Shown here in pieces: positions 32,056 to 40,929 of a stretch of 51,323 nucleotides of DNA. Made by a program: the position numbers and the translations under genes. Source of the DNA: Dyella marensis (lineage in GTDB: Bacteria; Pseudomonadota; Gammaproteobacteria; Xanthomonadales; Rhodanobacteraceae). The notes below the pieces were generated by a model. The model was given only the letters and a program-made list of their open reading frames with translations, did not search any database and was not told where the DNA came from. The stretch spans positions 1 to 51,323 of the forward strand of contig NZ_FONH01000025.1 of assembly GCF_900112865.1 (NCBI RefSeq). The letters run 5' to 3'. The stretch's first letter is position 1. Each line of letters starts with the position of its first letter.

Positions 32056-32589
32056 ATGGCGCAGGCGCAGGCCCTGGCAAGCAATCCGACCAGCAGCATC
32101 ACTCCCGAGAAGGTGCGCGACGGCATCGAGGTGGAGATCAACGGGCGCCCGTTCCGCCATACCGGCGATCCGGACATGCCGCTGCTGTGGTACCTGCGCG
32201 ACGTGCTGCGCCTCACCGGTACCAAGTACGCCAGCGACCATGGCCTGGGCGGCGCCGACCTGGTGCTGGTCGACAAAAAGCCGGTGTCGGCCGCGAGCGT
32301 GCCCATGCATGAGCTGGCCGACAAGAAAGTCACCACCGTCGAAGGCCTGGCGGCCGCCGATGGCAAGCTGCATCCGCTGCAGCAGGCTTTCGTGGACGAG
32401 GACGCGATCGGCTGCGGCTACTGCACGCCGGGCTGGCTGATCGCCTCGCTGGACCTGCTCAACCGCCATCCGCAGCCGAGCGACGACCAGATCGACCAGT
32501 TGCCCAACCTGTGCCGCTGCGGCTGCCAGACCCGCGTGCGCCGCGCGATCAAGCGCGCTTCCGCGGCGATGGCCGGAGGCCATGCATGA
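32056..32589 (+). CDS. (2Fe-2S) subunit of a xanthine dehydrogenase-type oxidoreductase, N-terminal cluster ligands lost
   Basis: A 177 aa small subunit of the isoquinoline 1-oxidoreductase/aldehyde oxidase type. The ferredoxin-like N-domain aligns without gaps to the family (LRLTGTKY ... LVLVD), but the four cluster cysteines are gone: Ser60, Gly65, Asp68 and Ala80 occupy their places. The C-terminal helical domain is intact, with Cys120-x2-Cys123 (GCGYCTPGW) and Cys153-x-Cys155 (NLCRCGC), so the cluster nearer the molybdenum cofactor should form. AAGGAGAGTTTCACG precedes the ATG. It overlaps the large-subunit gene by 4 bases (ATGA). Electron exit must differ from the usual two-cluster chain, if the enzyme works at all. 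Confidence 0.88.
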   Translation: MAQAQALASNPTSSITPEKVRDGIEVEINGRPFRHTGDPDMPLLWYLRDVLRLTGTKYASDHGLGGADLVLVDKKPVSAASVPMHELADKKVTTVEGLAAADGKLHPLQQAFVDEDAIGCGYCTPGWLIASLDLLNRHPQPSDDQIDQLPNLCRCGCQTRVRRAIKRASAAMAGGHA

Positions 32590-34895
32590 GCCGCAAGAAC
32601 ACTCCCGCCCTGCCCCAGCGCCGCCGCTTCCTGCAGGTGCTGGCCGGCACCGCCGGCGCATTGATCGTCGGCGTGCGCTACGCCGAAGCCGGCGATGCGC
32701 CGGTGCCGCCGGCCATGCTCGGCGACACGCTGTACGGCCTGGGCGCCTATGTGCGCATCGACGCCGACGGCAATGTATTGATCGGCGCGCGCGATCCGGA
32801 CACCGGCACCGGCGTCGCCACCGCGCTGCCGCGCATCCTGGCCGACGAGTTGGACGCCGACTGGGCGCGCGTGAGCGTGGTGCCGCTGGGCCTGGGCGTG
32901 GAGAACGGCAATGGCGAGCCGCGCTGGATCTACGGCCACCAGGTCGGCGGCACCGGCAGTTCGATCCCCGCCGCCTGGCACGACCTGCGCCAGGCCGGGG
33001 CGCTGGCCCGCTGGCTGCTGATGCAGGCCGCCGCGCGCCGCCTCGGCGTGCCGGCGGACCGCCTGCGCACGCAGGGCGGCGCGGTGATCTCGCCGGACGG
33101 CCGCCGCTTCGACTACGGCTCGCTGGCGGAGGCCGCCTCCAAGGTCGCCCCGCCCACCGCGCCGGTGCCGGTGAAGACGCCCGACCGCTACACCCTGATC
33201 GGCCAGCCGGCCGGCGACGTCGACGCGCGCGCCATCGTCACCGGCCAGGCCCAGTTCGCCATCGACAACTATTTCGGCGACGCGCTGGTGGCCGTGCTGG
33301 TGCACTGCCCGTGGGTCGACGGCACGCTGGCCGACAAGGATTTCCACGAGGCCGAAGCGGTCAAGGGCGTGGTCAAGATCGTCGAGCTCAAGCCCGAGCC
33401 CGGCCTGCTGCCCGGCGAAACGCCGCTGGCGCCGTCCGTGGCCGTGCTGGCCGAGGACACCTGGTCGGCGCTGCAGGCGCGCGCCAAGCTCAAGCTCGAA
33501 TGGAAGCCGGGCCCCAGCGGCAGCGAATCCAGCGCCGCGCTGGAGCAGCAGGCGAACGACCTGGTCAATCCCAGGGAGGCCACCGCCAAGGGCGCCGCGG
33601 CCAAGGATGCCGCCGCCAGGGACAACACCCCCACCATGCGCGTGCGCAACGACGGCGACGTCGACGGCATGGCGAAGAAAGCCGCGCGCCGCGTCGACGC
33701 CACCTACGTGCAGCCGTGGCTGGCCCACGCCACCGCCGAGCCGATGAACTGCCTGGCGCGGGTGGACAAGGACCGCGCCGTGCTGGTCGCGCCGACCCAG
33801 GCGCCGCAGCGCGCCTGGTCGGTGGTGCAGCGGCTGACCGGCTTCAAGCCGGACCAGATCGAGATCCGCGTGCCGCGCGTCGGCGGCGGCTACGGCCGTC
33901 GCCTGGACCACGACTTCGTGGCCGAGGCGGTGATGCTGGCCAAGCTGGCCGACCGCCCGGTGCGCCTGCTGTGGACGCGCGAGGAAGACCTCGCGCACGA
34001 CTTCTACCGCCCCGCCAGCGTGCACCGGCTCAGCGCCACGCTGGACCGCAAGCGCCAGATCGTCACCTGGGACCAGCGCATGGCCAGCGCCTCCGCGCTC
34101 GCCCGCCGCGGCACGCCGGAACAGCGGCTGTGGACCTCCGAGGTCGACGTCAACCAGCTGCCCGCCGGCCTGGTGCCCAATTACCGCAGCGACTGGTATG
34201 CGCTGCAGTCCGCGCTGCCGCGCGGCCCGCATCGCGGCATGCCGCATGTGAGCAACGCGTTCGCGGTGGAAAGCTTCGTCGACGAGATCGCCAACGCGCT
34301 GAAGGAAGACCCGCTCGTCACGCGCCTGCGCCTGCTCGGCGAGGCGCGCGAGGTGCCGCTGCAGGGCGGCGGCTCGTTCGATACCGGCCGGTTGATCAAT
34401 GTGCTCAAGCTGGTCGCCGACCGCATCGAGTGGAGGAACTGGCTGCGCACGGTCAACGGGCTGGGCATGGCGTGCTGGCATATGGACGGGGCCTACGTGG
34501 CGCATGCGATCGAGACCTCGCTGCAGGGCGAGAAGCTCAATATCGAACGCGTGGTCTGCGCGGTCGACGTGGGCCGCGTGATCAATCCGCTCGGCCTCGA
34601 GGGACAGATCGCCGGCGCCACGCTGGATGCGCTCTCCGCCGCGCTCAATCTCGCCATCACCTTCAAGGACGGCCAGCCGCAGCAGCGCAGCTACAAGGAC
34701 TATCCGCTGGCCAGCATGGCCCAGCTGCCCGATGCGGTGGACGTGATCATCGTGCCCGGCGACCGCGATCCGGCCGCCGCCAGCTTCCTGGCCATGCCCA
34801 CCGCCGCGCCGGCACTGGCCAATGCGGTGTTCCGGGTCAGCGCAGTGCGCGTGCGCCGGCTGCCGCTGATGAAGGGACTGCTGCGCCTGTTGTAG
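32586..34895 (+). CDS. Molybdopterin-binding large subunit, isoquinoline 1-oxidoreductase beta type, catalytic Glu replaced
   Basis: A 769 aa large subunit. A twin-arginine signal (QRRRFLQVLAGTAGALIVG) sends the folded enzyme to the periplasm. Family landmarks include IYGHQVGGTGSS, RVGGGYGRRLDHDFVAEAV, LLWTREEDLAHDFYRP and PRGPHRGMPHVSNAFAVESF. At the C-terminus family members read GVGEPGxPPxAPAxANA, where the Glu is the catalytic base at the molybdenum centre. Here the gapless alignment gives AASFLAMPTAAPALANA, so Phe734 replaces it. Together with the cluster loss in the partner, this suggests a diverged subfamily with a changed role, or a decayed enzyme. Both frames are intact with strong codon bias, which argues against recent decay. 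Confidence 0.88.
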   Translation: MSRKNTPALPQRRRFLQVLAGTAGALIVGVRYAEAGDAPVPPAMLGDTLYGLGAYVRIDADGNVLIGARDPDTGTGVATALPRILADELDADWARVSVVPLGLGVENGNGEPRWIYGHQVGGTGSSIPAAWHDLRQAGALARWLLMQAAARRLGVPADRLRTQGGAVISPDGRRFDYGSLAEAASKVAPPTAPVPVKTPDRYTLIGQPAGDVDARAIVTGQAQFAIDNYFGDALVAVLVHCPWVDGTLADKDFHEAEAVKGVVKIVELKPEPGLLPGETPLAPSVAVLAEDTWSALQARAKLKLEWKPGPSGSESSAALEQQANDLVNPREATAKGAAAKDAAARDNTPTMRVRNDGDVDGMAKKAARRVDATYVQPWLAHATAEPMNCLARVDKDRAVLVAPTQAPQRAWSVVQRLTGFKPDQIEIRVPRVGGGYGRRLDHDFVAEAVMLAKLADRPVRLLWTREEDLAHDFYRPASVHRLSATLDRKRQIVTWDQRMASASALARRGTPEQRLWTSEVDVNQLPAGLVPNYRSDWYALQSALPRGPHRGMPHVSNAFAVESFVDEIANALKEDPLVTRLRLLGEAREVPLQGGGSFDTGRLINVLKLVADRIEWRNWLRTVNGLGMACWHMDGAYVAHAIETSLQGEKLNIERVVCAVDVGRVINPLGLEGQIAGATLDALSAALNLAITFKDGQPQQRSYKDYPLASMAQLPDAVDVIIVPGDRDPAAASFLAMPTAAPALANAVFRVSAVRVRRLPLMKGLLRLL

Positions 34896-34903
34896 ACGCA
34901 CGT

Positions 34904-35007
34904 CGTAGGTTGGGGTGAGCGCAGCGAACCCCAACAAAACGCCACACGGCTAACCGGGCGTTTGAAACGACCGCCCGTTGGGGTTCGCTGCGCTCACCCC
35001 GACCTAC
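34904..35007. repeat. GTAGGTTGGGG inverted repeat, copy 5
   Basis: Longest copy, with about 30 variable central bases; the right arm carries one change (CACCCCGACCTAC). Sits just after the large-subunit stop codon. Confidence 0.88.
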
Positions 35008-35123
35008 CTTTCAAGCTTGCGCATAGCTGACATCGTCCACAATGTGCGCTGCGCAGGTTTTCAGCCGGCGCATGCGTCGCTTAGTCTCGCCCGGGGGGAT
35101 CCACATTCACCGGGGAGGGTGGA

Positions 35124-37532
35124 ATGCATTACTCGCGCAAGACACTGCTGTGCACGGCCGTTGCCATGGCCATGATGGGTTTTGCCGCCACCGCGGCGGC
35201 CCAGGATGCCAAGAGCGCCGACGCCAACGCGCCAGCGGCGGACCAGAAGAAAGCCACCAATCTCGAAGGCGTGACCGTGCTCGGTTCGCGCCGCGTCGGC
35301 GGTTCGGAAACGGAAACGCCTGTGCCGGTCGATGTGATCCCGATGCAGAAGCTCGCCGAGCAGAGCCCGCAATTCGATCTCGCGCAGAACCTGCAGTACA
35401 CCGTGCCTTCGTTCACCTCGGTGCGACAGACCGGCTCGGACAACGCCGACCTGGTCGACTCCGCCGCGCTGCGCGGCCTGGGCTCGGACCAGACCCTGGT
35501 GCTGGAGAACGGCAAGCGCCGCCACAGCGTGGCGCTGGTGAACCTGTTCGGCGCACGCAACCGCGGCAATACCGGCACCGACCTCAATGCGATTCCGGCA
35601 CTGGCGATCGAACGCGTGGAAGTGCTGCGCGACGGCGCCGCCGCGCAGTACGGCTCGGACGCCATCGCCGGCGTGATGAATATCGTGCTGAAGAAAAGCC
35701 CCGGCTGCGAAAGCGTGGCCGGCTTCGGCGAATACACCCGCGGCGACGGCAAGAACTACCTCACCTCGGCCTATTGCGGCTTCCGCTTCGACAACGGCGG
35801 CAGCGTCGGCGTCACCGGCGAGTGGCAGAAGCGCGGGCGCTCCAACCGTTCCGACCCGGGCGATCCGCGCACCATCGGCGACACCAAGGTCGACAACGAG
35901 ACGCTGTACGTCAACGGCGAAGTGCCGGTGGCCGAATCGGCGCACCTGTACTTCACCGGCGGCATCCAGAACCGCTCGGCCTCCTCCGCGGCGTTCGCGC
36001 GCGGCGGCCTCGGCTCGGACGACATTCCCTCGCGCAACTCGGCGGCGATGTATCCGGACGGCTTCGTGCCGTACATCAACGGCTCGATCAAGGACCGCTA
36101 CGCCATCCTCGGCGTGTGGGACAACTTCGGCGACTGGCGCGCGGACCTGTCGCAGACCTACGGCTACAACTCGCTGCAGGACATCATCAGCAACACGCTC
36201 AACGCCTCCATCGCCAACGCCGACCTGCTGGCCGGCGGCGCGGGCTTGAGTCCCGACCGCTTCCACGCCGGCGGCTTCTCCTTCGAGCAGGAAACCACCA
36301 ACCTGGATCTGTCGCGCTACTACGGCGACATCCTGCACGGCCTCAACGTGGCGTTCGGCGCGGAATACCGCCGCGAGAACTACCGCATCACCCCCGGCGA
36401 GCCCGGCTCGTACATCGACGCCGACGGCCCCGGCGGCGGCAATGCCGGCAGCCAGGGTTTCCCCGGCTTCCAGCCCGGCGACGCCACCAACCAGAGCCGC
36501 CACAGCTACGCGGCCTATGCCGACGTGGAAACCGACTGGACGGAACGCTTCCTCACCGACGCCGCGGTGCGCTACGAGCACTACAGCGATTTCGGCTCCA
36601 CCACCACCGGCAAGCTGGCCGGCGCCTACCACGCCACCGACAAGCTGCTGCTGCGCGGCTCGGTGTCGACCGGCTTCCGTGCGCCGTCGCTGCAGCAGCG
36701 CTGGTTCTCCTCGACCTTCACCGACTTCGTCAGCGGCCAGCCGGTCGACGTGGTGCTGGCGCCGAACGGCGGCGCGATCGCCAACGCCGCGGGCATTCCG
36801 CCATTGAAGGAAGAGAAGTCCAAGAGCTACACGCTGGGCGCCACCTGGTCGCCGGGCAACGACCTGCAGTTCACCCTGGACGGCTATCGCATCGATATCG
36901 ACGACCGCATCGTGCTCAGCGGCCGCTTCGACACCACCGACCCGAACATCGGCGCGACCCTGCAACAGCTGGGCGTGGGCGAGGCGCAGTTCTTCGTCAA
37001 CTCGGTCGACACCAGCACCAAGGGCCTGGACTTCACCGCCAGCCACCGCATGGAACTGGGCGGCGGCACGCTGCGCACCAACTTCGGCTTCAACCGCTCG
37101 TTCACCCGCGTCAAGAAGATCCACGCACCGCCGGCCCTCGAAGGCCGCGAGGACGTGCTGCTGTCCGAGCGCGAACGCCTGTTCCTGGAAGACGGCGCAC
37201 CGAGCTCGAAGGCGATCCTCGGCTTCGACTACGCCCGCGGCGCATGGGAAGCGAGCTGGAAGTTCATCTACTTCGGCCCGATGACGCTGGGCACCTTCAG
37301 TGGACCGCCGGTGCCCAATCAGCACTATGCGGACAAGACATCAGCCGACGTGGCGCTCACCTATCACTTCAACGATCAGATCAAGCTGACCGTGGGCGGC
37401 TCGAATATCTTCGACAAGTTCCCGACCAGGCAGGATCCGAACGAGACCGACAACGGCTTCAAGTACGAAGCGGTGCAGTTCGGCCTGAATGGCGCGTCGT
37501 GGTTCGCGCGCGTGGCGATCGACTTCAAGTAA
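35124..37532 (+). CDS. TonB-dependent outer-membrane receptor
   Basis: An 802 aa receptor. The signal peptide is residues 1-26 (AMAMMGFAATAAAQ). A TonB-box-like segment TNLEGVTVLGSR comes next, then the plug domain (about 60-170: LRGLGSDQTLVLENGKRR, IERVEVLRDGAAAQYGSDAI) and a 22-strand barrel that ends ASWFARVAIDFK. It resembles the vitamin B12/siderophore-like or carbohydrate receptors common in Xanthomonadales; the ligand is not evident. CCGGGGAGGGTGG precedes the ATG. No uptake or degradation genes adjoin it. Two proline-rich TonB-like proteins are encoded convergently downstream. Confidence 0.93.
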   Translation: MHYSRKTLLCTAVAMAMMGFAATAAAQDAKSADANAPAADQKKATNLEGVTVLGSRRVGGSETETPVPVDVIPMQKLAEQSPQFDLAQNLQYTVPSFTSVRQTGSDNADLVDSAALRGLGSDQTLVLENGKRRHSVALVNLFGARNRGNTGTDLNAIPALAIERVEVLRDGAAAQYGSDAIAGVMNIVLKKSPGCESVAGFGEYTRGDGKNYLTSAYCGFRFDNGGSVGVTGEWQKRGRSNRSDPGDPRTIGDTKVDNETLYVNGEVPVAESAHLYFTGGIQNRSASSAAFARGGLGSDDIPSRNSAAMYPDGFVPYINGSIKDRYAILGVWDNFGDWRADLSQTYGYNSLQDIISNTLNASIANADLLAGGAGLSPDRFHAGGFSFEQETTNLDLSRYYGDILHGLNVAFGAEYRRENYRITPGEPGSYIDADGPGGGNAGSQGFPGFQPGDATNQSRHSYAAYADVETDWTERFLTDAAVRYEHYSDFGSTTTGKLAGAYHATDKLLLRGSVSTGFRAPSLQQRWFSSTFTDFVSGQPVDVVLAPNGGAIANAAGIPPLKEEKSKSYTLGATWSPGNDLQFTLDGYRIDIDDRIVLSGRFDTTDPNIGATLQQLGVGEAQFFVNSVDTSTKGLDFTASHRMELGGGTLRTNFGFNRSFTRVKKIHAPPALEGREDVLLSERERLFLEDGAPSSKAILGFDYARGAWEASWKFIYFGPMTLGTFSGPPVPNQHYADKTSADVALTYHFNDQIKLTVGGSNIFDKFPTRQDPNETDNGFKYEAVQFGLNGASWFARVAIDFK

Positions 37533-37552
37533 TGCCGGCAACGCAACGCCGC

Positions 37553-37646
37553 CGTAGGTTGGGGTGAGCCGCAGGCGAACCCCAACAGGCGCTGAGGCAC
37601 TTCGTGACGTTTGTTGGGGTTCGCCTGTGGCTCACCCCAACCTACG
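37553..37646. repeat. GTAGGTTGGGG inverted repeat, copy 6
   Basis: Full-length copy between the convergent TonB-dependent receptor and proline-rich protein genes. Confidence 0.9.
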
Positions 37647-37657
37647 GCGGGGGCGGA

Positions 37658-39595
37658 TCAGTGAAACTGATCGCTCGCCGGCACCCATGACGAGGTGGAT
37701 GCCTTCGCCGGCGCCGCGCGCCCCGCCGGCAGGCGATCGTCCACGCACCCCGGCGGCAACGGACCGCCGCTCACTCTCGCCGTCGCGCACTGCGCGCTGT
37801 TGTCCAGCTTGATCGGCGCAGCGACGGCAGCCGCAGAAGCCGCCGGCGCCGGCGGCACCAGCGGATTGGCCGGCGCCAGCACCATCCGCTCGTACACCTT
37901 GTCGTCCACCGGCTTCGGCGGCGGATCGCCATTGCCGCAGCCGAACAGCCCCACCGGGAACAGCGGCATCACCACGCACTCCACGCGCACGCCGCGCGGC
38001 AGGTGGAAGGTGTGGCGCACGGTGGTCTTCTCCACCGCATGGCGCAGCGCGGTGTCGATCGAGCTCTCGCCCTCCGGCGTCCAGTCCTTCTCGAAACGCG
38101 TGGACTTGTAGCCGATGTTCGGCGCGCGGTGCTCCATGATTTCGCTGTTGCCGCGCGGCTGCAGCTGGATGTAGTTGCCGGCGAGGCCGTTCTGGCCTTC
38201 GCCGCCGCCCTGCTTGCCATTGCCCTGCCCGGTGCCCTGCCCCGGCGGCAGCGACAGGTTCAGGCCGCTCTTGCCGGGACCGCCGGGCGAAGCGGCGACG
38301 CCGTTGGGCGAGGCGCCGGGCGTACCGCTCTCGCTGCCTTGCGGGGTGGCGTTCGGCGCGCTGCTCTTGCCGCTTTCGGCGCTGGCCGTTGCGCCGGTCG
38401 GCGTGCTGGCCTTGGGGCCGGCGGTGGAGCTGGCGGCCTGGCTTTCCGCGGGTGCGGCCTGCTGGCTGGTGGATGGCGCGGCTTGCGCCGGCGACGGCGC
38501 GGCCTGGAGCTGCGGGCGTTCCAGCGCAGGCTTGTTGTCGATGGCGACGGACTGCGGCGCCAGCGTCTGCACCGGCGGCGCCTGCGGACGGTCAAGGCTG
38601 GGACGCGCGTTGTCGGGCAGCGGCACCGCTTCCAGTTCGGCTTCGGCCACGCGGATCGAAGGCGCCTGGATGCGCTGCTGTTCGCGCGGCACCACGGCGG
38701 TGCTGGTGGACTGGGCCTGCAGGTTCACCGTCGGCGCGGCCTGCGCCGGCAGCGGCACCGCCTGCAGTTCCGGTTCGGCAGGCGCGGCGACGGTTTCGGC
38801 GCGGATCGCCTGCGGAGGACTGGGCGGCGTGGGCTTGGGCACCGCGTGTTCCATCGCGATGGTCGGCGCGCTCACCTGCGGCGCGGACTGCGCCGGCACG
38901 TCGGGCAGCGCCAGCGAGGCCGGCGGCGGCATCGGCGCGGTGCCTTCGGCCTGCGCCTTGCGTACCGGCTCGGGCTGGAACTTCGGCGGCACCGGCTGCG
39001 GCGCGGGCGGCGTCTCCAGCGTGACCTGCGGCGGCTCGGCGCTGGTCGGCACGGGCTGCATTTCCGGCGCGGGCGACGGCTTGGGCAAGGTCACCGCGGG
39101 ACGCGGCGCGGCGACCGCTTCGGGCTTCGGCGCGCTGGGGCGCGCCTTCACCACGATCACCGGCGTCTCCACCGCCGGCACCGGCACCGGCGCGAGATCC
39201 GCCTCGACGCGGGTGGAACTGCTGCTCTCGCGCCGCGTGCGCGCCACCGCGGGCGCACCGCCAGCCTTGCGCACGGGTCCGACTTCCTTCGGCGGCGTGC
39301 CGCGCACCGGCGGCGGAGGCGGCGGCTCGTCTTTCTTCTTTTCGATCAGGCGCACCTGCAGTGGGGCGCTGTGTTCCTCCGGCGGCTCCGCCAGGTCGTA
39401 GGCCGGGCCGAGGATGGCGCTGAACAGCACGATCAGGTGCACCAGCAGCGTGCCGACCAGGCCCAGCACGCGCAGCAGGCGGTCGCGCGGACGGTCCTTG
39501 CGGCGATTGCGGTAGACCGCCGCACGCGTCGCTGCGTCACGCGGCGAAGGCAGCGAGACGATGGCGCGGGAGGGTTCCGGGGCGGCTGGCGACAT
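37658..39595 (-). CDS. Large proline-rich membrane protein, TonB-like topology, paralogue 1
   Basis: A 645 aa protein of unknown function. Residues about 42-64 (LLRVLGLVGTLLVHLIVLFS) form one membrane anchor, as in TonB, and EPPEEHSAPLQVRLIEKKK follows. A very long Pro/Ala/Gln-rich stretch (about 90-470) would span the periplasm. Near the C-terminus is a compact block, about 500-565: YKSTRFEKDW, DTALRHAVEKTTVRHT, RGVRVECVV and FGCGNGDPPPKP. The same block occurs in the next gene upstream, but it is not the TonB C-terminal domain. Two cysteines are conserved between the paralogues. Possible roles are envelope scaffold or energy-transducer-like. The GC-rich repetitive part creates long antisense frames that are not genes. 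Confidence 0.8.
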   Translation of the reverse strand: MSPAAPEPSRAIVSLPSPRDAATRAAVYRNRRKDRPRDRLLRVLGLVGTLLVHLIVLFSAILGPAYDLAEPPEEHSAPLQVRLIEKKKDEPPPPPPVRGTPPKEVGPVRKAGGAPAVARTRRESSSSTRVEADLAPVPVPAVETPVIVVKARPSAPKPEAVAAPRPAVTLPKPSPAPEMQPVPTSAEPPQVTLETPPAPQPVPPKFQPEPVRKAQAEGTAPMPPPASLALPDVPAQSAPQVSAPTIAMEHAVPKPTPPSPPQAIRAETVAAPAEPELQAVPLPAQAAPTVNLQAQSTSTAVVPREQQRIQAPSIRVAEAELEAVPLPDNARPSLDRPQAPPVQTLAPQSVAIDNKPALERPQLQAAPSPAQAAPSTSQQAAPAESQAASSTAGPKASTPTGATASAESGKSSAPNATPQGSESGTPGASPNGVAASPGGPGKSGLNLSLPPGQGTGQGNGKQGGGEGQNGLAGNYIQLQPRGNSEIMEHRAPNIGYKSTRFEKDWTPEGESSIDTALRHAVEKTTVRHTFHLPRGVRVECVVMPLFPVGLFGCGNGDPPPKPVDDKVYERMVLAPANPLVPPAPAASAAAVAAPIKLDNSAQCATARVSGGPLPPGCVDDRLPAGRAAPAKASTSSWVPASDQFH

Positions 39596-39630
39596 GGCGC
39601 GCAGTGTAGCGGGCGGGCCCGCCAGCCGGG

Positions 39631-39669
39631 CGCAGGTTGGAGTGAGCCACAGGCGAACCCCAACCTACG
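39631..39669. repeat. GTAGGTTGGGG repeat, condensed copy 7
   Basis: Only 39 bases: the left arm and left inner block (CGCAGGTTGGAGTGAGCC, GGCGAACCCCAAC) run straight into the right-end CCTACG. Central and right inner parts are missing, which suggests deletion between short repeats. It contains the TAG stop of the next minus-strand gene. Confidence 0.8.
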
Positions 39670-40681
39670 GATGCGTTTCTTTCGGCGCGTGCAGCTTCAA
39701 TTCGGCATCCACCGAGCGGGTGGGCGTATCCACCGGACATCCATACGGCAACGGCTTGCCGTCCCGATAGATCTTGATGCACTCCTCTTCGCTCGGCGGC
39801 GCCGGCGGGTTCGGCTCCGGCGCCAGCGAACGGGCCGGCGCCATGCTGAGGCGGAAGTCGCCATCTTTGGCCGAGGGCGGCGGCGGCGGATCGCCGCCGC
39901 AACCGCCGGCCAGCGCGGCCAGCGCGACCGCGCAGTGGATGCGCAGCCCGGGCGCCAGGGTCACGGTCTTCTTCACCGTGGTCGCGTCGACCACGCGCTT
40001 GAGCGCGCTGTCGAGCGCATTGCCCTTGTTCCAGTCCTTGTCGAAACGCGTGGCCTGGTATTTCACCGGGTTGTCGTGCCGCATCACCTGGCTGTCGCCC
40101 ACCACGCCGCGCTCGACATAACCGGCGGTGGAGGCCCGCGCCGGCTGGGTCGAGGGCAGCAGCGGCCGGCCATCCGGACCGAACAGGCGCGGCGCCGCCG
40201 TGGCGACACTGGTGGCCGGGGCCGGCGCAGGAGTGGGCAGGCTGGCCGTCATCGCGTTCTTGGCCGGCGGCTCGCGCACCGGCGCCACGCGCGGCACGGA
40301 CGGTGGCGGCGGCAACGCCTCGGCGGGCGGTGGCGGCGCGGCCTGCGATTCGCCGCGGGGAATGAAGCGCACCTGCAGGGCGTCGCCAGCCCGGGGCGGA
40401 GGCAGCGGCTCGCCGGGCCGCGGCTGCATTTCCCACCAGGTGATGCCGATGAAGACCACGTGCAGGAGCAGCGCCAGCGCCATGCCGCCCCAGAAACGCC
40501 GCCGGTCGCGCTGAGGCCGGCGCCAGCGCAGCTCGTGCAGCAGCGCGCGGGTGGGACCGTCCAGCGGAGCCAGGCCACGGTCGCGTCCGTCCGGCGCGTT
40601 CCAGCGGTGATGTTCGACCTGCGGTGCGTGTTCGATGGCGGGCGACCTGAAAGCGGGGCAAAGCGCGGATGGTCCGCGCAC
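39665..40681 (-). CDS. Proline-rich membrane protein, TonB-like topology, paralogue 2
   Basis: A 338 aa protein of unknown function with the same plan as its neighbour: one membrane anchor (about 64-82, FWGGMALALLLHVVFIGIT), ALQVRFIPRGE, a Pro-rich linker, then the shared block YQATRFDKDW, DSALKRVVDATTVKKT, PGLRIHCAV and GGCGGDPPPPP. The linker is much shorter than in paralogue 1. The start is uncertain: GTG at 40681 is the only candidate upstream and has no clear ribosome site. The pair probably arose by tandem duplication. Its stop codon lies inside an intergenic repeat. Confidence 0.75.
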   Translation of the reverse strand: MRGPSALCPAFRSPAIEHAPQVEHHRWNAPDGRDRGLAPLDGPTRALLHELRWRRPQRDRRRFWGGMALALLLHVVFIGITWWEMQPRPGEPLPPPRAGDALQVRFIPRGESQAAPPPPAEALPPPPSVPRVAPVREPPAKNAMTASLPTPAPAPATSVATAAPRLFGPDGRPLLPSTQPARASTAGYVERGVVGDSQVMRHDNPVKYQATRFDKDWNKGNALDSALKRVVDATTVKKTVTLAPGLRIHCAVALAALAGGCGGDPPPPPSAKDGDFRLSMAPARSLAPEPNPPAPPSEEECIKIYRDGKPLPYGCPVDTPTRSVDAELKLHAPKETHP

Positions 40682-40929
40682 AACCCATCCAAGACAAATC
40701 CCATCCGTCGTGGTTCCCCGCGCTGCAGCTTGACCCCGCCGTCCCCTCGCTCAAGGCTATGCGGACGGCGCCCCGCGCCGTACCCCGCCATGACCGCCCC
40801 CGCGTCCCCGACGCCCGGACTCGCCATGACGCCCCGCCATCGTCAGCCGCCATGCGCGGTGTCGTGCGGCGCCGACTGTCGACGACCGCAGGACCCGCGC
40901 CTCCGGCTTCAGCAGAGGAGGGTCGCATC

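Noticed and set aside
40669-40929. N-terminal extension of the EF-G-like protein up to 40669
   Set aside because: The added residues are Pro/Arg/Ala-rich and unlike the family, and a good ribosome site precedes GTG 40930.
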